A stretch of DNA of 5,036 nt, from NCBI GenBank assembly GCA_028717165.1, contig JAQUOK010000286.1, positions 1 to 5,036 on the forward strand, in the 5' to 3' direction. A program made the position numbers and the translations under genes. This document shows positions 4,866 to 5,036 of this stretch, piece by piece. Below the pieces are notes generated by a model. That model did no database searches. It saw only the letters and a list, made by a program, of their open reading frames with translations, and had not been told where the DNA came from. The DNA is from Victivallaceae bacterium (GTDB taxonomy: Bacteria > Verrucomicrobiota > Lentisphaeria > Victivallales > Victivallaceae). Positions within the stretch are counted from its first letter, which is position 1. Every line of letters begins with the position of its first letter.

Positions 4866-5036
4866 GATGCCGCCTCGATTTCACAAAGTTCAAATGCAAC
4901 ATCGTTCGCCCAGATTGAAGTTGAATCAACAAAGACAAGCATTTGTACTACGTCTCCGACCGCAAGCCCCAGCGTTTCAAGGCTTACAGTCGCCTCGTAC
5001 AATTGCGGGGCGCTACCGCTTGCCGGCAATGTATCC
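4862..5036 (-). CDS. C-terminal end of an unknown, probably beta-rich phage protein
   Basis: The last 57 codons of a gene that enters from the right edge, open without stops to the TGA at 4862-4864. The visible end reads as alternating strands: QLYEATVSLETLGL, then VGDVVQMLVFVDS, then VAFELCEIEAAS. This suits the closing strands of a jelly-roll or other beta-sandwich. It overlaps the LamG gene by four bases (ATGA), so the two are probably translated together and may interact, for instance a fibre or adhesin shaft with its tip. The family cannot be named from this fragment. Composition is higher in GC than the LamG gene that follows. Confidence 0.7.
   Translation of the reverse strand, partial: DTLPASGSAPQLYEATVSLETLGLAVGDVVQMLVFVDSTSIWANDVAFELCEIEAAS

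Overview
The window is part of a tailed-phage or prophage late operon from a Gram-negative (diderm) host. All ten genes are on the minus strand, so transcription runs from position 5036 towards position 1. They are packed head to tail with 4-base overlaps or gaps of roughly 2 to 25 bases. No promoter, terminator, tRNA, rRNA, CRISPR array or integrase is visible, and no stretch above 300 bases lacks a gene. The diderm host is inferred from a lipoprotein signal peptide. The taxon cannot be fixed from the sequence.

Layout in transcription order: (1) the C-terminal end of an unknown, probably beta-rich protein (4862-5036, runs off the right edge); (2) a LamG/concanavalin-like domain protein, probably a tail-fibre or receptor-binding tip (4203-4865); (3) a small protein of the kind that often follows tail-fibre genes (3713-4195); (4) a protein with a Gly-rich loop followed by an HDxxY motif, resembling phospholipase A2-like/DUF1353-like phage proteins (3299-3709); (5) an 86-residue single-pass membrane protein, holin-like (3042-3302); (6) a 74-residue unknown protein (2789-3013); (7) a secreted lipoprotein (2089-2769); (8) a baseplate complex protein (1581-2087); (9) a short gpD-like baseplate hub/tail protein (889-1578); (10) a gpV/gp45-like baseplate spike with a C-terminal HTH (His-Thr-His) motif (176-892); (11) the start of a D12-class (Dam-like) adenine DNA methyltransferase (1-151, runs off the left edge). 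Counting the two partial genes there are eleven coding regions.

The hub, spike and baseplate complex proteins point to a contractile (myovirus-type, P2/Mu-like) tail. The spike would cap the hub, the LamG protein would bind the host surface, and the cluster at 2089-3709 may act on the host envelope (lysis, or a superinfection/lysogenic-conversion role). No endolysin is in view. Base composition steps down along the operon: the baseplate and methyltransferase genes are GC-rich, the membrane/lipoprotein genes are intermediate to AT-rich, and the LamG gene is strongly AT-rich. This suggests a mosaic assembled from at least three sources. The main points of interest are the HDxxY protein in its membrane-protein neighbourhood, the unusual order fibre, envelope genes, baseplate, spike, methyltransferase, and the compositionally foreign LamG gene.
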